DNA from: UBA2421 sp002343075
GTDB taxonomy: Bacteria; Planctomycetota; Phycisphaerae; Tepidisphaerales; Tepidisphaeraceae
Assembly: GCA_937982565.1 (NCBI GenBank)
Contig: CALJLN010000038.1
Coordinates: 62,001 to 126,000 of the forward strand
DNA length: 64,000 bases
Direction: 5' to 3'
Each line of letters starts with the position of its first letter. The stretch's first letter is position 1. A model generated the notes under the pieces. The model worked only from the letters and a program-made list of their open reading frames with translations. It was not told the origin of the DNA and searched no databases. Positions 9,321 to 18,565 of the stretch are shown piece after piece. A program made the translations under genes and the position numbers.

Positions 9321-9438
9321 GTGTGGTCTCAAACACCCGCTGATCCCAACCCGGCATCGCTTGCCCGCAACACCGCAGGAGGCAGCGTACGGATTTATCG
9401 GCAGCGGGCAATGCTCATCCAAAACGGCTCAGCAGCAT

Positions 9439-10797
9439 CTAGGCCGTCTTAGTTTGCTGATTCCGGGCAAGGGCATCAGTTCGGGATGCCCGAATGAGCA
9501 CGATTACACCCGTCGCAAGCACCGCCGCTTGTATCAAGAACAAGGGTGCCCGAAGCCACGACTGGCCCCAGGGTGACTCAAGTTGCTCCACCCAGGGGGC
9601 GGGCCGGATTTGGGGCTGCGAAAACCATGAAAACAACTCCCCGTGCGACCGGAAGAAGCCATATTCGACTGTAAATGTCACAGCGGCGACGAGCCAAAGC
9701 AAAACACTCCAAATCATGAATGCGCGGCCAAACAGTGTCGAGGCAATCACCAGCAGCGGCCACCACCAGTAGACATATTGCGGGGCATATCCCGGCCCGA
9801 GAGTCACAACAAACAGAATGAGACTTAGAGCAAGCAGATAGACCCAGCGATGATCACCGCCTGCATGATTCGACTGCCGCCATGTAATCCAGAGCGCAAA
9901 GAGCACGGCCTCGATCGCCAAAATTGGAAAAGCCTTGCGTAATCCCGCCTCAATCCCGCAATCGACCGCGAGCTGCCATTGCTGAAGCAAGCCGCTAATC
10001 CCAAAGTATCCTGAATACGATCGATACTGAGCGATCCGTTCGAGGGTGAACCACGGTGACGTGGCAGCCAATCCCAAGAGGCCAGCGACAAGCGGCGCGC
10101 ACAGCAGTACTCCTCCGCCGAGCGCGAGCCGCCAACTCCTTCGCCAAGCGGTGAAAGCAAGTGGAGCAAGCATGACCGGCACGATTTTGACCAGGATTCC
10201 AAGCCCAATCCAAACGCAGGCGGACGCATACTGCCAACGATCGTTCGAGCGCAGAAATGCCATGAATCCAGCGCAGCCGAGCACACAGAAAAGTCCGACA
10301 AACAGATCGATGTTTCCATGTTGACACGCCTGAAAAAGCAGCGCCGGCTGTGCCGTGACACCTCCGAGCACAATCCACTTAGCCGCCTTGGGCGATTGCC
10401 AGTCGCGCAGGATTACATAGCAAAGGACGACCAGCGATAGCTCAAACGGAACCAGGAAGAGGAAGTAGGCTGTCGGAAACTGCCAGCCGGTGAGGTTTGC
10501 GATCCGATCAACCGCCCAGGCGACCTGCAAGCCAAATGGCGGATGGACAAGGATTTCTGTAGTTACATAAGGATTTCGGCCTTGGCGCAGTTCTGTCGCC
10601 ACTTGGTACCACGCAGAGACATCGACCGAGACCGCTGGAACTGGCTTGATCGCAAGAAACGCCAGTCGAACCGCTAAATGAACGACGATCAAGGTGAGTA
10701 GCGCATTCTCCCGCCAAACGCTTCGACAGCGAGGTGCGGTGCGAGGCGCTGCAACCGAATTGGCGACACGGCAAGTGGCGTGCGAGGGATCGCTCAT
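9439..10797 (-). CDS. GT87-like membrane glycosyltransferase (DUF2029)
   Basis: 452 aa from ATG 10797, which overlaps the stop of the preceding gene in an ATGA, indicating translational coupling. About ten membrane segments. The first extracytoplasmic loop has DVSAWYQVATELRQGRNPY with Asp59, the pattern of GT87 polyprenyl-phosphate-mannose/arabinose-type transferases. HGNIDLFVGLFCVLGC and WIGLGILVKIVPVML match conserved parts of the family. Probably adds sugar residues from a lipid-linked donor at the outer side of the membrane. Last gene of a three-gene minus-strand operon with the leuC-like gene. Confidence 0.75.
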   Translation of the reverse strand: MSDPSHATCRVANSVAAPRTAPRCRSVWRENALLTLIVVHLAVRLAFLAIKPVPAVSVDVSAWYQVATELRQGRNPYVTTEILVHPPFGLQVAWAVDRIANLTGWQFPTAYFLFLVPFELSLVVLCYVILRDWQSPKAAKWIVLGGVTAQPALLFQACQHGNIDLFVGLFCVLGCAGFMAFLRSNDRWQYASACVWIGLGILVKIVPVMLAPLAFTAWRRSWRLALGGGVLLCAPLVAGLLGLAATSPWFTLERIAQYRSYSGYFGISGLLQQWQLAVDCGIEAGLRKAFPILAIEAVLFALWITWRQSNHAGGDHRWVYLLALSLILFVVTLGPGYAPQYVYWWWPLLVIASTLFGRAFMIWSVLLWLVAAVTFTVEYGFFRSHGELFSWFSQPQIRPAPWVEQLESPWGQSWLRAPLFLIQAAVLATGVIVLIRASRTDALARNQQTKTA

Positions 10798-11663
10798 TTT
10801 GCAATCTGGTTCATCAGTTTGGTGATGTGCTCGGCCCCGGCCTGATCGGGAAAATACAGGAGGTCGCTCTGCAGGAGGCAAAACTGCGTCGTGGCTTGAT
10901 TTGTTGCGAGCGCCATATCGCGGTCCCATGCTCGAATGGGCTGTGATTGCCACACTTTGAGCAGAGACAGAATCCCAGCTTCGTCGCGCGTCACCCAGAG
11001 CCAATAAAGCAAGCCGTACGGGTTTTCTTTCGTCCCGCAGACGATCTGCTTGGCGTAAAATCCGGTGTCAGCCTTCATCGCCGCTGTCAGGTTCCGCCAG
11101 TCGCCGTCGGGCGGGGTTGGCAGCACACTTTTGTCCCATGCTGCCTGCCCAATTTCCTTCTTTACAAACGCCTCCAGCCAGAAGTACTTCTGAATCGCGT
11201 ACGGCGACCTCGCCCCATATTGCGCGTACGCCTCCTGAATGTAGTCGCTGATCATCCCCGCCTGCATGGTGGGGCGGTCCTTGCAGTAGGCAAAGACATC
11301 TGCATCAGGGGAATCGGGTCCAACACCGTATGGCTGGCCGTACCTGTTTTTGACGTTGCCGACGGTGATCTGCCAAGGCCCGATCGTCGTTTGACCAATC
11401 ATATCCTTTGTTTCTTGCGGACCGGTTTTGGCCCAACGCGCGTCGGGCTTGCTAAAGAGGATGCCGCCTTCTTTGATTGCGTGAGTCCAGAGGTCTTCCA
11501 GCCCAACCTCCGGCCAGCGGTTGATCGCCTGCCCTGCAGCGAGGGTATGATAGGCGGTCTCCAGCACAATCTTGCCGCCGTCGCCAAAGCGGTCGGACCT
11601 GGCGAGTATCTGCTCAAAGCGCGATTGCAGAGGTGCTGCTCCCATCGACCACGCTCCCGTCAA
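10794..11663 (-). CDS. Hypothetical protein between leuC-like and GT87 genes
   Basis: 289 aa, soluble by composition, without signal peptide or membrane segment. Trp, Tyr and Gln are abundant. A TIGPWQITVGNVKNRYG segment superficially resembles the GPWQ-type cores of lysozyme-like folds, and a Trp-rich C-terminal half (YGLLYWLWVTRDEAG, LLKVWQSQPIRAWDRD) follows. I do not recognise the family. It begins 1 bp after the leuC-like stop and overlaps the GT87 start by 4 bp, so the three are co-transcribed. ATG at 11645 is an alternative start. Confidence 0.6.
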   Translation of the reverse strand: MTGAWSMGAAPLQSRFEQILARSDRFGDGGKIVLETAYHTLAAGQAINRWPEVGLEDLWTHAIKEGGILFSKPDARWAKTGPQETKDMIGQTTIGPWQITVGNVKNRYGQPYGVGPDSPDADVFAYCKDRPTMQAGMISDYIQEAYAQYGARSPYAIQKYFWLEAFVKKEIGQAAWDKSVLPTPPDGDWRNLTAAMKADTGFYAKQIVCGTKENPYGLLYWLWVTRDEAGILSLLKVWQSQPIRAWDRDMALATNQATTQFCLLQSDLLYFPDQAGAEHITKLMNQIAK

Positions 11664-11664
11664 G

Positions 11665-13071
11665 CTAAGCTACGCCCGCCAAACCAGTGTCGATTCTTGT
11701 CGTGACGTATTCTCGCGGGTCTGTCACATAACCTGTCAACGCCGATGCCGCCACGGTCAGCGGGGAGGCGAGGTATACCCCAGCCTTCTTGTCGCCCATT
11801 CGGCCCGGGAAGTTGCGGTTGGTTGTGCTGATGCACAAGAGCGGCTCATTCAGCCGGCCAAACGTGTCACTAGGCCCGCCGAGACATGCGGCGCAACCAC
11901 TCGGTCCGAGCAGGCATCCAGCGTCGGCCAGCACGTCTTCGATGCTCTTTTCGTTCCCCTGCCGTTCTACGCCACGCAGGTTGAGACGCTTCATATCTCG
12001 ATGCACCTCGGTAGAACCGGGAACGACATATGTCGGAATCCTGACTTTATTTCCCTTCAGAATGTTCGCCGCAAAAATCATGTCTGTAATCTTCCCGCCG
12101 GTGCAACTGCCGATGTAGGCTCGGTCAAGTTTTACATCTCGACAGTTGCGGGCGGTGTCGCGGTTATCCGGGCTGTGCGGCTTGGCTACCAACGGCTCCA
12201 TTGTGCTCAAGTCCCACTCGTATGTAGCGTTATAGGCAGCATCGGGATCGTCGGCAAAGACCTCCCATGCGGGAACGTTCGACCGGGCGCGCACATACTC
12301 AAGCGTCTTTTCGTCGACATCGCAGACGCCGTTCTTCCCTCCAGCCTCGATCGCCATGTTGGTTAACGTCATGCGGTCTTCAAGCGTTAAGCTTCGAATA
12401 CCATCGCCGGAAAAGTACATTGTTCTATACGTTGCACCGTCAACGCCAATCTCGCCAATCACAGCAAGAATGAGGTCCTTCGCAGTCAGATACGGCGGGA
12501 TCTCCCCTTGAAACGTGAACTTCATTGTGGGAGGAACCTTCAGCCACGTTTTTCCGGTTCCCAGCGTGAACGCTGCATCCGTGTTTCCAATCCCCGTCGC
12601 AAACTGCCCAAACGCCCCCGCGGTGCAGGTGTGGCTGTCGGTGCCGAGGAGTATCTCCCCCGGCCGGACGTGACCTTCTTCGGGCAGGGCCTTGTGACAA
12701 ACTCCTTTGTAGCTTGTTTTCGTCGGGTCCTTGTAGGGGCTTGGCATGCCCGGATGGTTGGTGACAAACTCTGGATCGTAATAATACTTAAGGCCCTGCT
12801 CCTTCACGAAATCGCGCAGTATCTGCACATTACGATGGCACTTGTCGTCTGCGGTAAAAATATAGTGGTCGGGGATCACGACCACTCGATCTCGATCCCA
12901 GACTTTGGCTTGCCGCCCAAATCTTTCGTGGAATATGCCGATTGTCCCAGGTCCGCAGACGTCGTGAGTCATAAGGATGTCCACATCGACCCAGACATTC
13001 TCCCCTGGTGCCGTGGTGGCCTTTCCCGCGTGCTTTGCGAGGATCTTCTCGGTTATGGTCATGCCGGGCAT
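11665..13071 (-). CDS. Aconitase-family dehydratase, 3-isopropylmalate dehydratase large subunit-like
   Basis: 468 aa. LeuC/homoaconitase type: the 4Fe-4S cluster ligands are Cys323 (GSCTGG), Cys393 and Cys396 (SGCAACLGG), and the substrate/cluster motif LGTDSHTCTAGAFGQFATG is at about 142-160. Expected reaction: isomerisation of 2- to 3-isopropylmalate in leucine synthesis, together with a small subunit. No leuD follows; the next genes are unrelated. There is an insertion of about 25 residues near 98-125 compared with usual LeuC (YYYDPEFVTNHPGMPSPYKD). It could act in leucine synthesis with a distant leuD, or on another 2-hydroxy-acid. Confidence 0.82.
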   Translation of the reverse strand: MPGMTITEKILAKHAGKATTAPGENVWVDVDILMTHDVCGPGTIGIFHERFGRQAKVWDRDRVVVIPDHYIFTADDKCHRNVQILRDFVKEQGLKYYYDPEFVTNHPGMPSPYKDPTKTSYKGVCHKALPEEGHVRPGEILLGTDSHTCTAGAFGQFATGIGNTDAAFTLGTGKTWLKVPPTMKFTFQGEIPPYLTAKDLILAVIGEIGVDGATYRTMYFSGDGIRSLTLEDRMTLTNMAIEAGGKNGVCDVDEKTLEYVRARSNVPAWEVFADDPDAAYNATYEWDLSTMEPLVAKPHSPDNRDTARNCRDVKLDRAYIGSCTGGKITDMIFAANILKGNKVRIPTYVVPGSTEVHRDMKRLNLRGVERQGNEKSIEDVLADAGCLLGPSGCAACLGGPSDTFGRLNEPLLCISTTNRNFPGRMGDKKAGVYLASPLTVAASALTGYVTDPREYVTTRIDTGLAGVA

Positions 13072-13242
13072 GAAGCTAACATCCTTTCGTACGGGTCACA
13101 GATCTTCACACGACTGTAGCGAGTTTGTGCAAACGATGCCACGCGAAGTTTGGGCGGCGGGGTTGAACAATAGATGCGGCCCGGATGTCGGCACCAGCCT
13201 TCGTGACATGCACCTCCGACCCCCCTACACTCAGTTGAGCAC

Positions 13243-13995
13243 ATGGGAATCCACGACCGCGACTACTCACGCACATCCCGCCAACCGGCCTCATTCGAGC
13301 GTTTTCGAATGTGGTCAGTCACAGGCTGGCTTATCGTCATCAACGTTGCCGTATTTATACTGGATGCATTTCTATATCGCGCCGGCATCGTGGGACAAGT
13401 GCCTACCGGACGCGCCATTGCCGGTCCTGACGGGACAGTCAGCGTCATCGTGAATCAAACCTCCCCGCTTGAGGCTATCGGCCATTTCTCCGCGGGGACA
13501 GCAATCTACGGTTTGCAAATCTGGCGGTTTCTTACCTTTCAGTTCTTGCACGCCAACCTACAGCATTTGTTCTTTAACATGCTCGGGCTTTACTTCTTCG
13601 GACAGATGATTGAGAGCTTTCTGGGCCGACAGCGGTTCCTGATCTTCTATCTTGTGTGCGGCGCTGCAGGGGCGCTCGTTTATCTTGGTTTGTGGAAGCT
13701 AAATGTCTTGGTCGGGTCGCCTTGGGTGCCCCTTGTCGGCGCATCCGCGGGCATCTTTGGGATCCTCGCCGCTGCTTCGCGAGTCGCGCCACGGGCCACT
13801 GTGATGATGGCCTTTCCGCCGATGCCGATTGAGTTGAGGACGTGGGCAATGCTCCTGCTCGGCATCGCAGCACTGACCATCATCTTTGCTGGCCCCAATG
13901 CCGGTGGTGAAGCTGCCCATCTCGGTGGGGCCATTGCCGGCTACCTTGGAATTCGGGCCGCCGCGCCGGGCCCTCGGATGCGGCTTACCCACTAA
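13243..13995 (+). CDS. Rhomboid family intramembrane serine protease
   Basis: 250 aa with about six membrane segments. Catalytic dyad: Ser168 in GASAGIFG and His226 in AAHLGGAIAG. Asn112 in HLFFNMLGLYFFG fits the oxyanion-hole residue, and the first segment is at about 27-45. A hydrophilic insertion at 50-90 sits between segments 1 and 2, where rhomboids have the L1 loop. It would cleave single-pass membrane proteins near the outer face of the membrane. Upstream is a 171 bp gap divergent from the leuC-like gene. Confidence 0.92.
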   Translation: MGIHDRDYSRTSRQPASFERFRMWSVTGWLIVINVAVFILDAFLYRAGIVGQVPTGRAIAGPDGTVSVIVNQTSPLEAIGHFSAGTAIYGLQIWRFLTFQFLHANLQHLFFNMLGLYFFGQMIESFLGRQRFLIFYLVCGAAGALVYLGLWKLNVLVGSPWVPLVGASAGIFGILAAASRVAPRATVMMAFPPMPIELRTWAMLLLGIAALTIIFAGPNAGGEAAHLGGAIAGYLGIRAAAPGPRMRLTH

Positions 13996-14016
13996 TCGCC
14001 AGATGTGTTGCACGCA

Positions 14017-14871
14017 TCACAGATCGAGCGACACAAACCGCTTTGCGCGATATCCGCTGCCGATGTTTATCGCCCGCGCGCGTCCGATGGTGACTTCCAT
14101 GGGCCAATGGCTATGACCACAGAGCACCGTTTGGACATTCTCAAAGCCGACAATCATGTCGCCCATCGCCCCGCTGCCAAGATACGCCCGGGCAAAATCC
14201 CACTGCGCCCCCCGGCGTGGTGGGAGCAGCGCCTCAAAGGGCACATGGTGGACCGCTGCCAGGATTTGAGGAAGCTTGGCGAGTTGCGACAACTGTGCGC
14301 GAAGTGACGGGATTCGCCCGGCGAGGAAAGCTTCATCGCTCTGTCGGAGCGAGACATACTTTCCATCATTCCAACGTCCGACAATCGCCAAAGACGCGTC
14401 GGTCTCTTCTCCCAAGATCAGATTCCCAAATTCGGGCAGGCGGTTGACGGCACCGGGTGAGATCTTTGCTTCGTAAAAGCGTCGTGCGATCTCTAGCTCG
14501 GGCACTGCAAATGAATAGTCATACCAACCTATGCTTCCAACGATCGCAGCGTCATTCACCAGAAAGGGCGCATCTTCCAGCCAGTGCCAGCCGATTTGGC
14601 GCACTCGATTCGGGAGCGTCGAATGAAACAGCTCCAAACTGTTACCTGAGGATGTCCAAAGTTCATGATTTCCTGAAACAAACAGCCGCGGTCCGCGAAT
14701 GGTGAACTTGGAGAGGCATTGCTCAATGCCATCGCCGTCGCCCACACCGGTGTCACCGACAACGAGCAGCGCATCGCCGCCAGCGCGATTGATCTGGTCA
14801 ATGACATCGTCTGCGGAACTACGCGACTTTGCGTGATTGTAATGCAGGTCGGCGGTAACGATGAGGCGCAT
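14017..14871 (-). CDS. Calcineurin-like metallophosphoesterase
   Basis: 284 aa from ATG 14871 (MRLIVTADLHYN); a GTG at 14925 would add 18 residues. The five metal-binding blocks of the family are seen in order: DLHYN, VGDTGVGDGD, GNHELW, VHHVPF and CGHSHWP. The substrate cannot be told; family members act on phosphomonoesters, cyclic nucleotides or nucleic acids. Convergent with the rhomboid gene and divergent from the ABC transporter genes. Confidence 0.88.
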   Translation of the reverse strand: MRLIVTADLHYNHAKSRSSADDVIDQINRAGGDALLVVGDTGVGDGDGIEQCLSKFTIRGPRLFVSGNHELWTSSGNSLELFHSTLPNRVRQIGWHWLEDAPFLVNDAAIVGSIGWYDYSFAVPELEIARRFYEAKISPGAVNRLPEFGNLILGEETDASLAIVGRWNDGKYVSLRQSDEAFLAGRIPSLRAQLSQLAKLPQILAAVHHVPFEALLPPRRGAQWDFARAYLGSGAMGDMIVGFENVQTVLCGHSHWPMEVTIGRARAINIGSGYRAKRFVSLDL

Positions 14872-14953
14872 CGCCTCAATATTAGGCGAGAGCAGCTCGC
14901 GCGTGATTATGTCTCGAGACGGCACTATAGTTGTGACAGAAATCTGAGGCTGA

Positions 14954-15688
14954 ATGGCTCCACTTGTCTGTGAAAACGTTCACAAAACCTTCCATCAGGG
15001 CGATCGCGCGGTCGCCGCGCTCAACGGCGTGACGCTTGGGGTCAACGCGGGGCAGTTTCTCGCCGTGATGGGGGCGAGCGGGTCGGGCAAGAGCACCCTC
15101 CTGCACTTGATGGCCGGCCTGACTCAGGCGGACCGAGGCAGGGTCATTGTGAATGCGACCGATCTAACGAGCCTGGGCGACCGAGCACTGACCGACTTCC
15201 GCCGCCGAAACATAGGTTTGATCTTTCAGGCGTTTAACCTGATCCCAACCCTCACCGCCGAGGAAAATCTCGCACTGCCAATCATGCTGGAGCGTCGGCT
15301 GACAAGAAGCGACCATCAGAAGGTGAGAGAACTACTCGATCGCTTAGGCCTGACATCGCGGCGGACACATCGCCCTGACGCGCTATCCGGCGGCGAGCAG
15401 CAGCGGGTTGCCATCGGACGGGCGCTGATTACGGAGCCCGCAGTGATTCTCGCCGACGAGCCAACCGGCAACCTTGATTCATCCAATAGCAAAGTCGTTT
15501 GCGAATTGCTCCGCGACCTTTCCGGAGTTCACGGAAAGACGATTGTGATGGTTACGCACGAGCCGAGCGTTGCTCGATATGCGCAGGAAGTTGCAGTCAT
15601 CCGCGATGGCTCACTGGTCGCTCAGTTTGAAGTAGCCGAGCATGATAGTGAGTCGCTGGCGATGCGCTACCAGGAGTGTCTGCGATAA
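14954..15688 (+). CDS. ABC transporter ATP-binding protein, LolD/MacB type
   Basis: 244 aa. Walker A GASGSGKST at 40-48, signature LSGGEQQRVAIGRAL at 144-158, Walker B VILADEPTGNLD at 164-175, and an H-loop in VMVTHEPSVARYA. The TGNLDS sequence and length match the MacB/LolD/FtsE group, whose partners are FtsX-type permeases. The permease gene begins 10 bp downstream, so the two form one operon and one exporter or extractor. Confidence 0.93.
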   Translation: MAPLVCENVHKTFHQGDRAVAALNGVTLGVNAGQFLAVMGASGSGKSTLLHLMAGLTQADRGRVIVNATDLTSLGDRALTDFRRRNIGLIFQAFNLIPTLTAEENLALPIMLERRLTRSDHQKVRELLDRLGLTSRRTHRPDALSGGEQQRVAIGRALITEPAVILADEPTGNLDSSNSKVVCELLRDLSGVHGKTIVMVTHEPSVARYAQEVAVIRDGSLVAQFEVAEHDSESLAMRYQECLR

Positions 15689-15698
15689 CGCGCCCGCC

Positions 15699-18410
15699 AT
15701 GCTCGTAGCCCGACTTGCATTTTCGAATCTGCTTGTCCGCAAGGCGCGATCGCTCCTTACCGTGGCGGCTGTCGCGTTGTCGGTCTCTCTTGTCGTGTCT
15801 GTTACCAGCGGATACGCCTCCATGGAAGCAACGATCTTCCGGATGCTCTCAACATTTTTTGCCAGCGTAGATGCGCGAATCATTCGTCAGAATGATGCGC
15901 AATCAGGGGTGCCTGAGACACTCTTGCAGCAGGTCCGCGCCGACCGCGAGGTGCGCTCGGCTGTTGGCAGAATTGAGTATGCCAGCGGGTTGATTGATGT
16001 TGAAGGTCGGCCGATCGTCAATCGAAACACGATCGTCATCGGCGTCACTCGCCCCGAAGACCACCGTGTCGAACTGATGGAGTTGCGTGCCGGGCAGTGG
16101 TTCGATACTTCGGATGGGGATGTTTGCGTTATCGACCAGGTGGCGAGCCTGATAATCAAGGACCCAAGCAACACCTGGGGTGACGAGTCAAAGCCGGGGG
16201 TTCAAGTCGGCGATATGATTCAGCTCCCATCGCCGGACGGGAATCTCTCGCTGCGAGTTATTGGAATCGTCCATAAACCGAAGATTCTTGCTGCGTTGCA
16301 GCCGAGTGTTTATGTCCCAATTCGTACGCTGCAGAACTGGCCGGCGACGGGTGCGAAGGGGCGATTTTCTGCAATCTGGGTCGATCTCGATCCCAATGCA
16401 GAACCGGCACAGTTTGCGGGCAGGTGGCGCGCCAAGCTCGAAGAGATTGACCCCGTACTCAAGCTCAAGATGGCCAGCGAGCAGCGCGGCGAACTGGATA
16501 AGAATCTTCGTGGCCTGCAGGTCGCAAGCTACTTCGGTGGCGCAGTTTCAATGCTGGCTGCGGCGTTCATTGTGTTTTCCGCCCTGTCTATGGGTGTGAA
16601 CGAACGGCAACGCTCGTTGGCGATGATGCGAGCAATCGGCGCTCACAAAGGGCAACTGGCGCATCTCGTCGTGATCGAAGCGCTTTTACTCGCGGGTTTT
16701 GGGGTAGCTTTGGGTATTCCACTTGGCTTGCTCTGGCTGCTCATGCTGAAGTGGCTCTTTAGTGATGTCTTGATCGCGGGCATCTACCTCAGCTACGGCG
16801 GGCTGCTGTTCGCCGCGGGGGCTTCGGCGCTGGCGGCCATGTCGGCGAGCATCTTGCCGGCTTGGGGTGCCACCCGTACAGAACCGCTGGAGGCAATGGT
16901 GCCCTTGGCTGACGGCGGTAAGCGGAATCGAGCAGTGGCGTGGGCGGTGCCCGGGCTGCTTCTTGCCTGCGCAGACTCGCTAATTCTCTTTGTCAGCATC
17001 CGGCCATTGCTCCAGGGTTTGGGCATCGACCAGGCGGACCGTTTGGCGCGCGAGTTTGCGTTCTATGCACACCTGTGTATCGGCCTGCCTTGTGTGATGC
17101 TCGGATTCTTCCTAATCGCGCCGCTGATGGTCCTTATTGTAGAGCGGATGGTTGGGCCGATCGTCGCCGTGATGATGCGTGTCCGTTACCCCCTGCTGCG
17201 GCAGCAGCTAACCGGAGGGATTTGGCGCTCCGCGGGGACGGCGGCGGCGCTGATGGTTGGAATGGCAGTCTTTGTCGTATTGCAGGTTCAAGGCAACACC
17301 GTCATCGGCGGATGGCGCATCCCGGACAAATTTCCCGACATGTTCATGACCAGTTTCAAGCTTGGCGGGCTGACTCCGGCTGACATGGAGAAGATCAAAT
17401 CCGTCCCTGGCGTTAACCCGGACGAGATTCTTCCGATTGCCATTGCTTCCCCAGAGTTTGGCAGCAGCATATTCAGCATCCGCGGTGCGGCAGTTATGCC
17501 GGAAGCGACGATGTTCTTCGGCCTCAATCCCAAACTAGCGCTCGAGATGATGGAGCTTGAGTTCCGAGATGGCACTGAACAGCAAGCAGTCGAGCTGATG
17601 ACCACGCGGCGAAGGCACATTCTGGTTACCGAAGAGTTTCGCCAACTCAAAGGTCTGAAAACAGGTGACACCCTTAGCCTGAAGACGCCCCGCCACGGTA
17701 CAGTTGACTATACAATCGCGGGCGTGGTTTGGTCGCCGGGAATCGATGTCATGGTGAGCAGCTTTGATCTTGGCAAGCAGTTTGAACAGCGTACCGCGGC
17801 GAGCATTTTTGGTACACTTGAAGACGCTCGCGATGATTTCGGCGTCGAAGGTGTCTATCTGTTTGCGCTCAATGTCATGCCCGGAATTCAGAAGGAACAA
17901 CTCGCCGACGACATTCAAAAGTACGTCGGTGCGTGGGGCATTCAGTCAGGAGATGTACGGGTTCTGAAATCGATCGTTCAGCACCAGTTCAGGAAGCTGA
18001 TCTTCATGGTGAGCATGGTTGCATTCAGCGCGATGGGTGTGGCATCGCTGGGTGTGGCGAATACCATCATGGCAAGTGTCCGGAGCCGATTGTGGCAGTA
18101 CGGCATTTTGCGCTCGATTGGGGTTGCGCGGGGACAACTGCTCAGGCTTGTGCTTGCTGAAGCGATATTGCTGACTGTCGTGGGAGTGATGCTTGGTCTG
18201 CTGTGTGGCGGGTTGCTGGCGTTCAATGCAAAGCAACTGTTGCTTGTGATGACCGGCTATGACCCACCCTTCTCGGTGCCGTTCGGTACGATCGCAACTG
18301 GCACGGCAATCGTCGCTGTTCTGGCAATGCTAGCGGGCTTGTGGCCAGCGGCCAGCGTTGCGCGTCGCCCGCCGATCGCGCTGCTCCAAGCCGGCCGTGG
18401 GGCAGCCTGA
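15699..18410 (+). CDS. ABC transporter permease with two FtsX domains
   Basis: 903 aa from ATG 15699 (MLVARLAFSNLL). Membrane segment 1 at about 17-36, a periplasmic MacB-like domain, three segments at about 285-400 forming the first FtsX domain, a second group at about 425-540, a second large extracytoplasmic domain with a MacB-like start (VVLQVQGNTVIGGWRIP), and a final FtsX domain in the last 140 residues. This duplicated form resembles YbbP/lipoprotein-release type permeases in which one protein supplies both transmembrane halves. Partner of the ATPase at 14954; substrate unknown (lipoprotein, lipid or peptide are candidates). Confidence 0.88.
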   Translation: MLVARLAFSNLLVRKARSLLTVAAVALSVSLVVSVTSGYASMEATIFRMLSTFFASVDARIIRQNDAQSGVPETLLQQVRADREVRSAVGRIEYASGLIDVEGRPIVNRNTIVIGVTRPEDHRVELMELRAGQWFDTSDGDVCVIDQVASLIIKDPSNTWGDESKPGVQVGDMIQLPSPDGNLSLRVIGIVHKPKILAALQPSVYVPIRTLQNWPATGAKGRFSAIWVDLDPNAEPAQFAGRWRAKLEEIDPVLKLKMASEQRGELDKNLRGLQVASYFGGAVSMLAAAFIVFSALSMGVNERQRSLAMMRAIGAHKGQLAHLVVIEALLLAGFGVALGIPLGLLWLLMLKWLFSDVLIAGIYLSYGGLLFAAGASALAAMSASILPAWGATRTEPLEAMVPLADGGKRNRAVAWAVPGLLLACADSLILFVSIRPLLQGLGIDQADRLAREFAFYAHLCIGLPCVMLGFFLIAPLMVLIVERMVGPIVAVMMRVRYPLLRQQLTGGIWRSAGTAAALMVGMAVFVVLQVQGNTVIGGWRIPDKFPDMFMTSFKLGGLTPADMEKIKSVPGVNPDEILPIAIASPEFGSSIFSIRGAAVMPEATMFFGLNPKLALEMMELEFRDGTEQQAVELMTTRRRHILVTEEFRQLKGLKTGDTLSLKTPRHGTVDYTIAGVVWSPGIDVMVSSFDLGKQFEQRTAASIFGTLEDARDDFGVEGVYLFALNVMPGIQKEQLADDIQKYVGAWGIQSGDVRVLKSIVQHQFRKLIFMVSMVAFSAMGVASLGVANTIMASVRSRLWQYGILRSIGVARGQLLRLVLAEAILLTVVGVMLGLLCGGLLAFNAKQLLLVMTGYDPPFSVPFGTIATGTAIVAVLAMLAGLWPAASVARRPPIALLQAGRGAA

Positions 18411-18565
18411 ATTTTGAGGGTTTGGACAAATGCACAAGCCTCCGATCTGGCTGCAAGAAATTGCCCTCCAGATGTGGAAGACCGGACATTTCTAGGTGGT
18501 TTCGCTCTGTCGCGGTCGCCCGCTTTGACCGCGCTCTGGTTGTGACGTAACTTCTACCGTTCGCC

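Noticed and set aside
10947..11705. Long plus-strand frame opposite the hypothetical at 10794
   Set aside because: The minus frame is coupled to both neighbours by overlap and 1 bp gap, so the plus frame is taken as a shadow.
18430..18500. 21-codon frame MHKPPIWLQEIALQMWKTGHF in the gap after the permease
   Set aside because: Too short, no conservation evidence, weak RBS. Not called as a gene.
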